NCBI GenBank assembly: GCA_950097015.1
Contig: CATNEN010000038.1
Coordinates: 17,370,001 to 17,434,000 of the forward strand
Direction: 5' to 3'
DNA length: 64,000 nt
DNA from: Macrostomum hystrix
Taxonomy: Eukaryota > Platyhelminthes > Macrostomidae
Every line of letters begins with the position of its first letter. The first letter of the stretch is position 1. The notes beneath the pieces are model-generated. The model did not search any database and was not told the origin of the DNA. It was given only the letters and a program-made list of their open reading frames with translations. Below are positions 9,944-21,915 of the stretch, in pieces. A program made the position numbers and the translations under genes.

Positions 9944-12331
9944 TTAGCCCGAGAAATTAGCTTTCTTAGCATCGATGACGTCCAGTATAAGCTTGACAAA
10001 GTCGGCTGTTTCCTCTTGCATAGCTTCTAGAGTATCTGGCTGATCACAGCCGGATAAGAAGCTGTGCTTCAGCAGCTGGTTAAAACGCCAACGCTCCGAT
10101 GGAGACTTGACTAGGCATTTGCCTGCGGAACGGGTTGGGTGGCAATCGGCGTGTGGGATTATAGGTGGCATTTGAAATGGTATCATCAGCGTGATTCGAG
10201 ATAGGATAGGCCATAGAATTCGAGATGGGATAGATAATGCGATTTGAGATGGGATTTGAGATGAGTTTTCAGATGGGATTTTACATGGGATTTGAGATGG
10301 GATTTGAGATGAGTTTTCAGATGGGATTTTACATGGGAATTGAGATGAGATTTGACATGGGATTTGACATGGGATTTGACATGGGATTTGAGATGAGTTT
10401 TCAGATGGGATTTGAGATGGGATTTCAGATAGGATTTGACATGGGATTTGACATGGGATTTCAGACAGGATTTCCGATGGGATTTCAGATGGGATTTCAT
10501 ATTGAATAGGCTGTGGGATTTCATAATAAATAGGCTCTGTGATTTCATATTAAACAGGCTATGGGATTTCATGTTTAGTAGGCTTTGTGATTTCATATTG
10601 AATAGGCTATGGGATTTATATTAAATAGCCCATGGGATTTCAGATAAGATTGAAGCGAATAAAACAGACACAAGCAAGTACGCGTGGACTGCAATGTACA
10701 GGCATGTGTACATTCAAACCAATATTCTTACCAACAAAGTCGCGCAACTCGGGTTCGAATCGCGGGTCGTCCGGTTGCAGCGTCGGAGTCGGTCCGTGCA
10801 GGATGTCGTTAATCTGCTGAAACGGCGTCTTCCAATGCTCGTAGGGATACTTGCCGTTGGCCAATTCAACCATGGTGATGCCGAAGCTCCAGACGTCGCT
10901 AACAGACGTATAGCCTCTGGCGCCGTCGCGTTTAATATCGATGCGCTCGGGGGCCAGGTACTGCTGGGAGCCAATCTCTGAGCGGGCGAAACTGTTCACC
11001 AATTGGCCAGCGATGCCGAAGTCGCACATTTTAAATTGGCCGCGCCGATTTGTTAGAATATTGCTAGGCTTCACGTCGCGATGAATAATCTTAATTTCGT
11101 ACATATAGTCTAAGGCTTTCAGTACGGAATAAGCCACGTGTTTTAGCACATTGCCGGGTATGGGTTTGTTCACATCGGCCAGATGGGCTGTCTTGTACAT
11201 CCGATCCAACGATAGGTCCATGAGTTCCATGAGAATCATGAGGTCGCCTTCGCGGAAAAGGGCGCCATAGAAGAATACTGCGTAGGGACAGTTGGTAGTG
11301 CGCTGTTGAACGTTTATCTCGCGTATGTGGCGCTCGTTCTCTTTACTATCGAATGAATGCCGGACGCGTTTCAATGCGAATAGGCAGTTGCTGTTCTTGT
11401 GACGAACTTTCTCCACGACCCCGTATTGGCCCTGCAATTAAAAATTACGATAGAATTTGTTTACCAATTGGGAAAACGATACTATAGAAACTGTAGACTT
11501 TAGATAATAAATGCGGTATCGAATACGGAATCAGGAAAAACAATATTATCAAATAGGGGATGAGGAAAGATATTGGTATCGAATAGGGGATCAGGAAATA
11601 TATTGGTATCGAATATGGGATCAGAGAAGATATTGCTAATAACTAGGGGATCGGGAAAGATTTTGCTATCAAATTGGGGATGAGGAAAGATATTGGTATC
11701 GAATAGGGGATCAGGAAAGATATTGGTATCAAATAGGGGATCAGGAAATATATTGGTATCGAATATGGGATCAGGGAAGATATTGCTAATAACCAGGGGA
11801 TCGGGAAAGATTTTGCTATCAAATTGGGGATCAGGGAAGATAGTGGTATCAAATTTGAGATCAGGAAAGATTTTGCTATCAAATTGGTGATAAGGAAAGA
11901 TAGTGCGATGAAAAAAATCTTGGAAAACATTAGCACAAATTAGGAAATATGGGAAGAAAGCGGCTCAAAATAGGGAATCTGTGAAGATACAAGATAGTGA
12001 CATAAAATAGGGGATGTAGGAACGGTAAGATAGGAGGTAAACAAAGAGAATAAAATCTTAAATATTTGTTTTAAAATACGGCAATGGCACTCTAGCTGGC
12101 AAAAATTTTTACCTGGCCAAGCTTGTCAATCACTTCTAGATCGTTCACGTGGACTTCAACATCCTTCTCGCACAATCGAATAGTGGTCTTCTCAGACAGC
12201 GGCTGATCATTAGCAATGGGTATAGGCAGCGGCTGAGGCTGTTCTACTGGCAGAGGAATTTTCGGCCTAGCCTGTCGACGGGCCTTGCCGGCAGATGAGG
12301 TCTCGCGTTTTTCGTCACCACCTTCAGCCAT
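9944..12331 (-). CDS. MAP2K6: MAP2K3/6-type dual-specificity MAP kinase kinase (complete, 3 exons)
   Basis: MKK3/6 phosphorylates p38 MAP kinases. Exons 12331-12113 (ATG at 12331), 11431-10732 and 10122-9944 (TAA) join in frame to 365 residues, close to vertebrate MKK3/6. Near residue 16 the basic RRQARPKIPL fits a MAPK-docking D-motif. The kinase domain starts at LGQGQYGVVEK (about 71-81), with catalytic K94, CPYAVFFYGALFREGD and MELMDLSLD (MKK3/6 signature), HRDVKPSN (catalytic D192), DFG (D210) and APER (233-236). The C-terminal FVKLIL is the family tail. The activation loop reads LVNSFARSEIG: S220 and S224 sit where vertebrate MKK6 has Ser and Thr. Both introns are minisatellite-filled. 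MAP2K4 is the main alternative but fits less well. Confidence 0.94.
10190..10640. repeat. Minisatellite, MAP2K intron 2
   Basis: Short units (about 13-15 bp) of GATGGGATTTGAGAT and variants fill most of the 609-bp intron between exons 2 and 3. The sense (minus) strand is nearly G-free. Confidence 0.9.
11520..11935. repeat. Minisatellite, MAP2K intron 1
   Basis: About 30-bp units based on AGGGGATCAGGAAAGATATT joined to GGTATCGAAT fill the intron between exons 1 and 2. C-rich on the gene's sense strand. Confidence 0.9.
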
Positions 12332-13669
12332 CTTTCTGATGACAGCTGTAATTATAATGCAGGCCCTATCAACTGCAAAGCACAGGCTAATAAAAGCAGT
12401 TTATATACTCTTAGTTTACATTAAAGCATATTTAATAGCATACCATATAAATAAAAATTTGGCAGAAAGTGTCAGACGATAAACATTATAATATCTAATA
12501 AGATGCCACTTACAGTTAAGTATATATAAACAATACAAACAGAATTATTCACTAAACCGCAATTAGTTTAATTCTAAACAATGTAAGAAACAAGCTAGCT
12601 TATAGTGCTACGGGACACAAAAATCTAAGAAATATAAACTATTAGGCAAAAAATAATATAAAAAGCTTATATACAACTAAAATAGTATAGCTATAGAACA
12701 AAAAAGCTAAACAGCAAGAAATTAGGTTATTAAAAACCTTAATTAAATCTAAATTGAATAATCAGCATTAAGGTAAAACAGAGAAATAATGCACAAATGT
12801 AATTATGACCTGGCTTACATACTTTTTTTGTAGAATCATTCCAATTATTAAACTTGTAATAAACAAAGGATAGACTTATTTTTTTAACAAGAACTCTAAA
12901 ATGTAAGGAATACTAAGATGACAAGCTTCTAGGTAACATTGTCTTATGTGCTATGGGCATAAAGAACTTCAGCATATTAACCATTTTGTCTCACATTAAA
13001 AATCTTAAAAACAAGTTTTTTTATTAAAGTTTTTTCTATATTTTTAGTTGGTTTAGTTCTATAATGCACTATGTGGAACATGATACAAAATGTTACATGA
13101 CACTCCAAATTCTAGTAACACTAGGCAACAACTGATGGTCTTCTGAAATAAGTCAATTTTGTAATAAGGACTCTAAATAGTTAGAATTGATGATAAAGCA
13201 ATGATAAATAGGACAATGAGACTGCTTCATATGAGTGCATTTAGGCCTATTTTAAAAAAAACAATGAGATAATTTGGTAAAACCTAGTGGGTATTCTGGT
13301 GATGGTGCGTAAGTATTTTTTTAAATATGCACACATAAAGTATTATTACTTGATAAGATGGACCAGCCAAATGCTGACAATATGGTAACGGGCCAGTCTA
13401 AGACAACAAACCACAATTTTCAAATAAATATAATTGAAACACTTGAATAGGGCACAGCCTGACAAACAGAAAGAAGCAATTTAAATGAAAGTTTAAAGAA
13501 GACATGGTAGGGCTCTCTTGGTGGCATTAGCTAAGACTGTATGCCTAGGTCTAGTCTCACAAGTCAAGCTTCTATGTAAATAAAATAAATGAAATTTGTT
13601 GTACATTGATTATATTAATTTTAATAGGAACATAAATAAATATTTCAGGTATAATTTTTGTATCACCCA
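12332..13669. other. AT-rich upstream region of MAP2K
   Basis: Unique AT-rich sequence 5' of the kinase start. No open frame with coding character and no clear repeat. The MAP2K promoter is expected close to 12332, but no element can be identified by eye. Confidence 0.4.
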
Positions 13670-14312
13670 GGGTAATGTATCATCAACCGAACAATGTATC
13701 TTCAAAACCGAACAAGAATTTTGACTCCTTCCTTGGTCTTGTGCAAGATAGAAACAAGCTATTATGTTTCACAGAACAACTAATTTGAAAGTTGAAGAAA
13801 TTATCTACAAGCTGAGGCATGATGTGCAATGAAGCATTAAGAGAAAAGAAAGATATTGATGTTTCAGTAGAAATTTTTATTGCAAAAGCATACTTTTTAA
13901 CAACATTTTTTCAGTATGTACTTTAGACGAAGATTGTATGTGGTTGCTTGCCAATTAAATGACCATAAATGTAGTTATTTATAGAGCATGAAAAATGCTT
14001 TCAAATGACATAATTCATGATAGTTCACTCCTTAAAATAAGATTAAACCACTCACTCAAATTGTACAACCAAACATCAAATTCTCTGTTTGGTTTGAAGA
14101 TACATGAAAATCATTGTTCACTTTTAGATAAAAAGCAGGTATAACTTTTTTTCTATTTGACAAAATAGCAAAAGCAGATACTTTTTAGAAAGATGTAACT
14201 GTTTTCTATAACTTGGCTTTTGATTTATCATCATATCTTAAATAGAAAATCTGTAGCTTAGGTTTGAAGTTAAAAAAATACACTTTCTTGTTTGGTTGAT
14301 GATACATTACCC
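13670..14312. mobile_element. Non-autonomous TIR element (MITE), full-length
   Basis: Begins GGGTAATGTATCATCAACCG and ends with the inverted version (TGATGATACATTACCC at 14297-14312), giving about 25-bp terminal inverted repeats. The interior is AT-rich and non-coding. A second copy in opposite orientation lies at 59495-60011 and shares several hundred bases. I could not settle a target duplication, so the superfamily is undetermined. Confidence 0.8.
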
Positions 14313-16369
14313 CAATGTGACTCAGTTCTATTAACAGATAAGTTAAAAACACTGAGGTCTATTGCCTTTTTGTCTCTTAGGGCTCAGTTTGGAGCCTATG
14401 GAATTGATTTTTTCCATTTTAATTTTATTAAATAAGAATATCAAAATATATGTCATAATTTCATACAACAGTTATATAATTACTAGTTTTAATCAATTAA
14501 ATCTAAAATAAAATGTCCTAGGCCCATTTCTAATTTGCCAAATGGCAATTTTGGTTGTGGCTGTTTTGTATATAGCTACTACTTGGGTCTATTAAGTATT
14601 CTTTCTAGACAAAGGAAAGGCTAGGCCCCCTAATGTGGTTATTCTTAATATGTAAAATAAAAAACTAATTCATCATTAATATTGACACATATATCATTAA
14701 TGTTATGTGTGACTGCTATTGCTATTGTGTTGAGTGGCCACTTTGACATGGGGCAGTTTCAACATAAAAGCATGGAAATTCTGCTGTTCAGTTTTGTATT
14801 TTTTAATTTAAACTTGGCTTACCAAATTACTTACTTTAAACATACAGCTGAGTTTTTGTTGGTCTTTATGAGTTGAGTTAAGTTCTATGGTTCACTGGTA
14901 GTGTAAAATGCAGAATAAGCAAGCAAGTAATTTAAATTAACTCTAGGCCCTAGTGTAGTTCTACTTGACTTTGCAAACAAACAAGCCAAATGGTAGATAT
15001 GATGCAAGTCAAATAACAGCCCCATCATTTGTTATTGTTCCTAGGCCTAGTCAACAACGAATACAAAAATTTATTTTAATAAAGATATAAAGATTATAAT
15101 AGAGAGAATAAATATTATTTTATTGTGCTTTTTTATTCAAATTAGCTCATTAGGCCTAGTGGAGCCCAATATAAACTAATTTATTAAATTTTAAATTTCA
15201 AACTGATAGTATAAGCACTAAGACCTGTACTAAAAAGCTGCCATTCTAGGCTTAATGTATTCTAGTCACTCTAACATACCTGAAACTAAATTCTCTATAG
15301 GCTATGGGTTTAATTTGGTCCCATCACTATTTGGTTTAAGAAATATATAACTGCAATAAGCTCAATTGTAAAATTTCAAACACATTGATCTAATGGAGTA
15401 AAAAAGTTACTGTAATAAATTTGTTTAGAAAAAGGTAGGCATTTGCAAAGCTGGGATACAAACATGTACATAGGGCCTAATGTGGTGGCCTATTCCAGCA
15501 AGCTCCCGCAAGCAAAATTTGCTATTCCAGCAAGCAAAATCTTTAAAACAAAGCCTAGCTTTTTAAATGAATTAGAATAGACCATGCGTTGTTAAGGATA
15601 ACATAAAGTACCTTATAATTTTATAGTTAAAAATATAAGTTATGACGATACTATTAAAATTACGTCACGTGGGCGTAAGTCTAAATTTTGAAGTCATGGT
15701 TCCTTAATAAAATCCTTTTGTTCGGACATAATAATTAATAACTCAGCAAGGATCCACGAAAATGCTATTTTAAATTGCACCATGTTGATCAATAAATAAT
15801 ATTACGTAAGCATACAGTTTACCGTTATTCTGAAGCTGGGGATTAAACTATGCAAAGCCCTGCTTTCGGTTTTCTAAGGAGTCTGCCAGTTTTGTTTGAC
15901 TCTTTAGTATTTTAGATATTTTACGAGTATAAGTCTATTTGTCTAATTTTGAATTAAGTTTTCATATTGTAGCTTTTAAGAAAGGGGCACTGCGTTGCCC
16001 CGTCTGTCGTAGTGGTTCTCTGAACACCATGCAAATAAATATTTATTCTTCATTTTGCCATTGGAGTAAAATTATGTTTTAAGCAAGTTTCGTAGTCATA
16101 ATTTGGATTATAACACAAAAGACCACTATGAGTAGAACTCCTACTTTACTCTACTCCTATAGTGATCCTTGTTATGACATTGATGATGATCAACATGTTA
16201 CTAATCAACGATATATGAATTATGCTGTTCTAAACTCGGCTAGTAAAATTGCATAACATTTTGCATGGCTTTGTGATCCACTGATCTTCATATTTTTTTC
16301 TGCGTGAATCATTGTCTTCAGTATCGAACTGCAATTCAACTTCATGCAATAAAATTTATATATTACCGC
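14313..16369. other. AT-rich intergenic DNA
   Basis: No coding sequence recognised. It contains a small direct repeat of TATTCCAGCAAGC (about 15490-15540) and recurrent TAGGCCTA words. Otherwise featureless. Confidence 0.4.
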
Positions 16370-16566
16370 GGAGAGAACGCTTAGGGTCTTGCCTGGAAAT
16401 TTACGCCCTTGAGAGAATCAGTGATCCCATCAGTGAATTTTGTACACTTACCTTAGCGGTGTACACCAAAGTTAAGTGTGTAATACTTTCGGCAGTACGG
16501 TATATGCACTTGTGTGTATGTGAACGGAATGAGCGGAATATGGTCTCCTCGCTGGCTGCGGGTTGA
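16370..16566 (+). mobile_element. SINE family A, diverged headless copy
   Basis: Aligns to the SINE A body (AAATTTACGCCCTTGAG ... GTCTCCTCGCTGGCTGCGGG) but lacks the tRNA head and has many substitutions, so it is an old or 5'-truncated copy. Confidence 0.65.
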
Positions 16567-16799
16567 CTGTTAAAAGATGATTGTCAGAGCCAGTGAGTTA
16601 GCATCGGTGAAAAATAAGACAATATAATTAAAGGGATAATTTCAATTCAGAGACACAACAATACGGTCAACGTTAAATCAAGGACTTCTCAAGTACGTAG
16701 TACTTAAGATTTTCTTGAGTTAAATTATAGTTTGATGCACGCACAAAGCACTTGTATTTTAGCTACTGTGAATAAATAAAAAAAATCAATTAATGCTGA

Positions 16800-16915
16800 T
16801 TTCACCTGCCCTAATCGCGCGCAGGCCAAATGTGCAGCCAACAGCCGCAGCATCTATTACGCGGCGCATCTGAAGGCTGCGTACGGCTGTTCAGTCCGTG
16901 GAATGTAGCTAAGGG
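16800..16915 (-). mobile_element. SINE family B, 3' part, inverted
   Basis: The reverse complement matches the family B 3' region seen at 18890-18970 (GGACTGAACAGCCGTAC ... GGCTGCACA). It abuts a plus-oriented B head at 16925, forming an inverted junction. Confidence 0.65.
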
Positions 16916-16924
16916 ATTGGAGCT

Positions 16925-17060
16925 AAAGTGGCTTTTGAGCGTCGCGGACTAACGATTTAAAGTTCGCGGGTAGGGGTTCGATTCCTGACTTTACTTGAGC
17001 AACAGTTGTATTCTTTAGCAAGACACTAAACAACTCGAATGGATTCCACTGTCAACCCTC
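16925..17060 (+). mobile_element. SINE family B, 5' part
   Basis: tRNA-like head with B box GGGGTTCGATTCCTGAC followed by the core TTTAGCAAGACACTAAAC. The copy stops where a TCAACTTACTAATTATCCCA minisatellite begins. Confidence 0.65.
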
Positions 17061-17074
17061 CTCTTACCAACTAT

Positions 17075-17580
17075 ACCATCAACTTAATAATTATCCCATC
17101 AACTTACGAATTATCCCATCAACTTACTAATAATTCCATCAACTTACTAATTATCCCATCATCTTACTAATTATCCCATCAACTTACGAATTATCCAATC
17201 AACTTACTAATTATCCCATCAACTTACTAATTATCCCATCAACTTACGAATTATCCAATCAACTTACTAATAATTCCATTAACTTTTTAATTAGCCTATC
17301 AAGTTACTTATTATCCCTCAACGTAATAATTATCCTCTCAGCTGATTAATTATCCCCTGAACATAAAAATTACCCCACAAAGTTACTAATTTCCTCTAAT
17401 TATCCTCTCAGCTTACTAATTATCCCCACTGCTTACGAATTATCCGCTAGGGAAAAATAATTATCCCCTCAGCATACTAATTATCCCCTCAGTTTACTAA
17501 AAATCCCATCAGCTAACTAATTTTCCTCTCCGCGTACTATAAATCCGCGTACTAATTATTCTCCCAGCTTTCGTATATTT
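17075..17580. repeat. 20-bp minisatellite
   Basis: Units of AACTTACTAATTATCCCATC, regular in the first half and increasingly degenerate to the right (AGCTTACTAATTATCCCCTC). It begins immediately after the SINE B fragment. Confidence 0.9.
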
Positions 17581-18232
17581 TCCCCAGTTTCCTGATTCTG
17601 ATCATGATTCATGATTCATGATGACCTACACTTTCCCATATAATTCTCACGCTCGAAAAATCGTGTACAGTTTTCCATTATATAGCTCCTAGAAATTCTC
17701 CGTCGCAGCTACATTCCTATGCATATACCGGCATTTGCTGGACCAATAATTGAATGGGCCCGTGATATTACCTGCATGTGACTTTATATATACGTTTCCT
17801 TTATCAAAGCAACTGATGTTTTGGTCAATGTTGACAAGGCTGCAGCTAGATAAAATGACCATATAAGCCATGATTTTTATTGTCCTGCATTGGCCATTCA
17901 CCTGCTCAATTTGGAGAATGATGCTGCATTTATAGGATGCATAATTTAAAAGCGTGCATGTTGACGTTGAACGAACCCACACTGACTGACTAGTGACCAC
18001 ACTGATTTCTTGATAATTTAGCCACGCTTGCATGGTGAATTTTCTACAAGTTTTTATATGTATTCTATTGTGCTCTCTAAAGCAGCTTGTGTACATCCGC
18101 TTTTGATAGCTAACCAATGGTGAATCATTCAATAGCCGTAGACAATATAAAATACGTTCAGTGCAAGAATTAAATTAAACAGTTTAGCAATTAAGACGAA
18201 ATTAATTAAGGAAAAGTACATTTTTTTCTATA
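17581..18232. other. Upstream region of the ankyrin gene
   Basis: Contains a minus-strand open frame of 147 codons (18132-17689) that starts at TTG, matches no family I know and has no flanking support. I treat it as chance. The ankyrin gene promoter should lie near 18100-18230. Confidence 0.4.
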
Positions 18233-21072
18233 ATGAAGTCATTTGAACGTCCGAAAACTTCGCCGTCAAATCACGTGACTGTACAGCTGCGACCACCAGA
18301 ATCGTCTCTCGCGCGGCCTGCTACATCATCTGGGCGTACGGCTATAATGACGTCATCAAAAAGTTTCGTGACGTCATCCGTAGTAAAACACAATGCGGCA
18401 TTCGATGAGGAACAGCTCGCTGATCAACTTTATAAGGCGGCAGCTTCAGGTGAAAGTCAGGTACAAAAGTTCATTAAATTAGTTTCAAAACTGTTTGATA
18501 ACTACGAAACCAGAGAAAGAATTTTGAAGCTTTGTAAATAGAAAATTAAGTCAGGAAAATTGATTGAAGGGATGATTAATAAGCTTAAGGGATTATCTCC
18601 CAGAAACCGCTAGGAAACGGGGCGATATTTTAGAAACTGCATGGTGGGGAAATTAGGACCACTGGTAGTATTATAGTGTATTTTTTCCCAGCAAATCGGC
18701 CTTAAAAAATGACACGATCTTTGAGTTTTACGTCCTGTTATACTACAGTGCAATGTTCCTTGAAAGGTCGTGGGTTCGATTCCCTACTTCACTGGAACAA
18801 TTGGTGTATTTTAGCAAGAAACTTAACTATGCATTGCTTCAATTCACCCAGCTGTAAAATAGGATAAATGAGATTGGGTGTGGCGTCCCCCAGTCCATGG
18901 ACTGAACAGCCGTACACAGCATTCAGATGCACCGCACAATAGCTGCGGCTGCACACCTGGCATAATTGGGACAGGCGTAATAAATTAAAAATTATTATGG
19001 TCCTTTTAAAAAATGTGGGGATTTCAGTACCAAATCGGTATAATTAGGAAAGTACTATGCAAGAAAATCGTGAGCATAGAGTACCAGACACGTATATTTG
19101 TACTTTTAGTAGTCACACTCTGACAAAATCTCAACGATTCAGTGTCTGCGCCAGATCCTCTCCGGAGGCGGAGACGACAGTGTGAATCCGAATTGCCGCG
19201 AGTCACGCTTGGGCCGCACTGCCCTGATGGCCGCCTGCGCCGGCAACTCGCCATTGTGCGTCGGAGTTCTACTACGCCTGAACGCTAGCCGACAAGGCGG
19301 CATCGTCGACCTGGAGGCTCGCGACAGGTGGGGCAACACGGCTCTGATCCTAGCCGCCGCCAGCGGCTCAGCCAAGGCTATGCGGGTGTTGCTAGACGGA
19401 TGCGTCGGTCACAAGGTTGACACGAATGCGCAGAACGACGCCGGACAAACCGCTTTGATGTGCGCGGCCGAGAGCGACTTGGTCACAGTGGCTAGGCTGC
19501 TGATTGACAAGGTTATTGGCATGCGTGTCGATCTAATAAATAATTTTGCTGTAATACTTATGAAGTGGAGTTTCAAACAAAGAAATTTAGCCAATTTTCA
19601 AGTAAACACCCCCAAGTTTTTACACTGGCAAATTCTGATGACCATTTTACAGCTGAGAAAACTTTAACCAAAATAATTTTGTGTTTTGCTACTATAAGTA
19701 ACGCGGCAAGTAAAAATTGACCTTTATTTAAACAGGGCTGCGACCTTGAAAAGCGCAAAAATTCTGGCGACACGGCGCTAAGCTTGGCAGCGTTGAACGA
19801 CAATCTGGCGGTGACCATCGAGCTGCTCGAGGCCGGAGCCGACGCGACAACATCAAGCTACGACAACGGCTTCACGCCCCTCCTGTGGACCTGCATGGCC
19901 GACAGTTACAACGTCGCCCTGGAGCTCTACAGCCGCGGTGTGAGCCTCAGGCAAGCCACCAGCTGCAAGAATCGGTACACACCGTTGATTGTCTGCGCTT
20001 TTGCCGATTCGCGACGTGTTGGTCAGTTGCTATGCGATTCGTTGCCTGGCAACGAGCTCGGATTGGACGCCACGGACGCCAGTGGCCAGACGGCATTGAT
20101 GTGGTGCGCCAGGCAGGATCGAGCAGAACTGGCTGCCTGCCTACTGCGAGCCGGAGCGTCGGTTGCCATGGCAACCGCTGCCGCCTCGTCTGGGACAAGC
20201 CCTCGAGAGCCTGGAAATGAAGACGAAAATGGGTCGGTAACTTATTATATTATTGCCGTTTCCTATTGAAAACTTGATCTGCAGCAGAGACGTACGAGTT
20301 GCTGCTATTTTTAGAACATCTTGCGGTAAACCCTATTGCATCACCCAACCAAAAAGGCACGTGACCCTCCTTCAGCCAATAAAAGGCATGCATGCCGATT
20401 TTCGGTGGAGTTCTCGTAAAATACTGAACCATTTAAACTGCTCTACTATACGTAGAGAAATAATGAAAATGAAAAGATAAAAAGAAAGGAGAAATGTAAG
20501 GTAGATAGACGTAAGCCAAGGATGCCGAGTAAAAAGCTTTTCATGTCATTTTTAGATCACGATTTAGCGACTGCGCAATGTCCATAGCAATTGCTAGGGA
20601 CTCTAGACGCGTTGCTAGACTAATAGTGGACCATCGCCGTTCTGGCAAACCGACAGCTAAAGCCACGGCAGCCTGGCTTCACAGCCGACGTTGGCGACTA
20701 CTGGACCTGTGCTGTCTGCACAATCGAGCAGAAATTGCCCAATCGCTGCTTATTGGTAGCGACGCGTTGCTAAGCAACGATTTGCAATTAAAAAGAGACA
20801 ATCAGGGTGTGCCTAGCGAAGCTACAACCCGACGACTGCAGCTGGCGGCAATCCGTTGCGCCAGGAGCGGCTCTGCTGAGACACTGTCGGTTCTGACTGC
20901 GGCTAGGCCGGATCTGCTCAGCCGAGTTGGGCGGGGCGGCCGCCACAGCGACTGGGCTCAACAACCTGGCCCGCAGCCGACTAAGACGCTGCTGCAGCTG
21001 GCTCGAGAGGCCCAACTACCTGCGGCCGCCATCCAGATGCTCATTCAGGCTCGAGTTCAGGGTCCAGACTGA
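18233..21072 (+). CDS. Ankyrin-repeat protein, 4 exons, function unknown
   Basis: Proposed exons are 18233-18460, 19143-19511, 19736-20232 and 20556-21072 (TGA), 536 residues. The N-terminal 55 residues are Ser/Pro-rich and basic. Ankyrin repeats then follow: LYKAAASGES, GRTALMAACAGNSPLCVGVL, DRWGNTALILAAASGS, DAGQTALMCAAESDLVTVAR, NSGDTALSLAALNDNLAV, NGFTPLLWTCMADSYNVAL, NRYTPLIVCAFADSR, SGQTALMWCARQDRAELA and a diverged SIAIARDSRRVARLIVDH. The C-terminal about 130 residues continue as helical, weakly ankyrin-like sequence. Junctions 1 and 2 are phase 0 (CAG|GTACAA, AAG|GTTATT). Junction 3 works in frame only with a weak GTCGGT donor after 20232, so that end is uncertain. No enzymatic domain or orthologue is recognised. 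Confidence 0.8.
18713..18995 (+). mobile_element. SINE family B copy in ankyrin intron 1
   Basis: Head with B box GTGGGTTCGATTCCC, core TTTAGCAAGAAACTT, TTGCTTCAATTCACCCAGCT, then GTGTGGCGTCC and GCTGCGGCTGCACACCTGG. The tail is TAATAAATTAAAAATTATTA. Same orientation as the host gene. Confidence 0.8.
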
Positions 21073-21181
21073 TAAGATTGAAACTGCTTCGGGTGCCCAA
21101 TATTGTTTGAGCCTCAAAACATTGACCCATTTTTACAGTAGGACTGCCAAGCTATTTGGCCGCCCGTTTTTATAACAAGGG

Positions 21182-21183
21182 GG

Positions 21184-21222
<39 letters not shown>
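21182..21222. repeat. (TAA)n microsatellite
   Basis: Perfect TAA triplet run passing into TGATAA. Probably the tail of a degraded retroelement. Lies just downstream of the ankyrin gene. Confidence 0.9.
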
Positions 21223-21233
<11 letters not shown>

Positions 21234-21287
21234 TTCAGGAGGGCTGTAGGCAATGGCACAGCATTTAGGGACACTAGACCCGCAGAA

Positions 21288-21655
21288 GGGCGGATAGCTC
21301 AGTCAGTAGGGTGTCGGACTCTGGATCAGATGGTCCTGGGTTCGACTCCCGACCTAGTCTAGAACTATTCGTGCAGCCTTTGGCAAGCTGCTTTGCCCTG
21401 ATGTGCACACAGTCTACTCAGCTGCAAATGAGTACCGACATTTCGTCGGGTAATAATAATTCCGGCTGGCGTGGAATAAAGCAGTTCTGTGGGGTTTGGA
21501 TGCTGCCGATATGTTTGGAAAAAATAAATTCCATTGCTGACACGCGGCTGTCAACCGGTGTCCGAGAGAGCCGGGGAGTACATTAGGAGTGCAGTCCCCA
21601 CCTGCTAGTGTGCCTGACACACAACACCTGCACTGCGTCAAATTATTATATTATT
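21288..21655 (+). mobile_element. SINE family C copy
   Basis: tRNA-like head: A box GGATAGCTCAGTCAGTAGGG, B box GGGTTCGACTCCC. The head cannot form a matching acceptor stem, so it is not a functional tRNA gene. The unrelated body includes GGCAAGCTGCTTTGCC and ACATTTCGTCGGGTAATAAT, and the tail is TTATTATATTATTATAAA. It is followed directly by an inverted SINE A. Confidence 0.8.
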
Positions 21656-21659
21656 ATAA

Positions 21660-21915
21660 ATTCTGCCCATTGAGCACACACACACAGACGCTGTACGCAG
21701 GCATACGCTCACACAGGTGTGTACATCTGGCTTGACTTTATCAACGTCAGGCTGTGCCTAGGAGATTGGCCCTCAAGGGCGTAAATTGTACGACAAGCTC
21801 CCAAGCCTTCACTCCGCGGCTGCGCCCCTAATTAATGTGGCCTCGCCGCGGAATCGAACTTAGGGACCGTGGAGCGAGAGGCAAACGCGTTAACCGCACT
21901 GCCACCGACCCCAAC
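21660..21915 (-). mobile_element. SINE family A copy, minus strand
   Basis: The reverse complement shows the family head GGTCGGTGGCAGTGCGGTTA, a B-box region and the CGCCCTTGAGGGC body. The 3' tail is truncated near the GGGCAGAATT word at its left end. Confidence 0.85.

Noticed and set aside
17689-18132. 147-codon minus-strand open frame
   Set aside because: Starts at TTG, has no recognisable domain, sits in AT-rich DNA and lacks splice or promoter support.
21288-21360. tRNA gene
   Set aside because: A and B boxes are present, but the acceptor stem does not pair and the sequence continues into a SINE body and tail. The same holds for the heads at 8575, 16925 and 50517.
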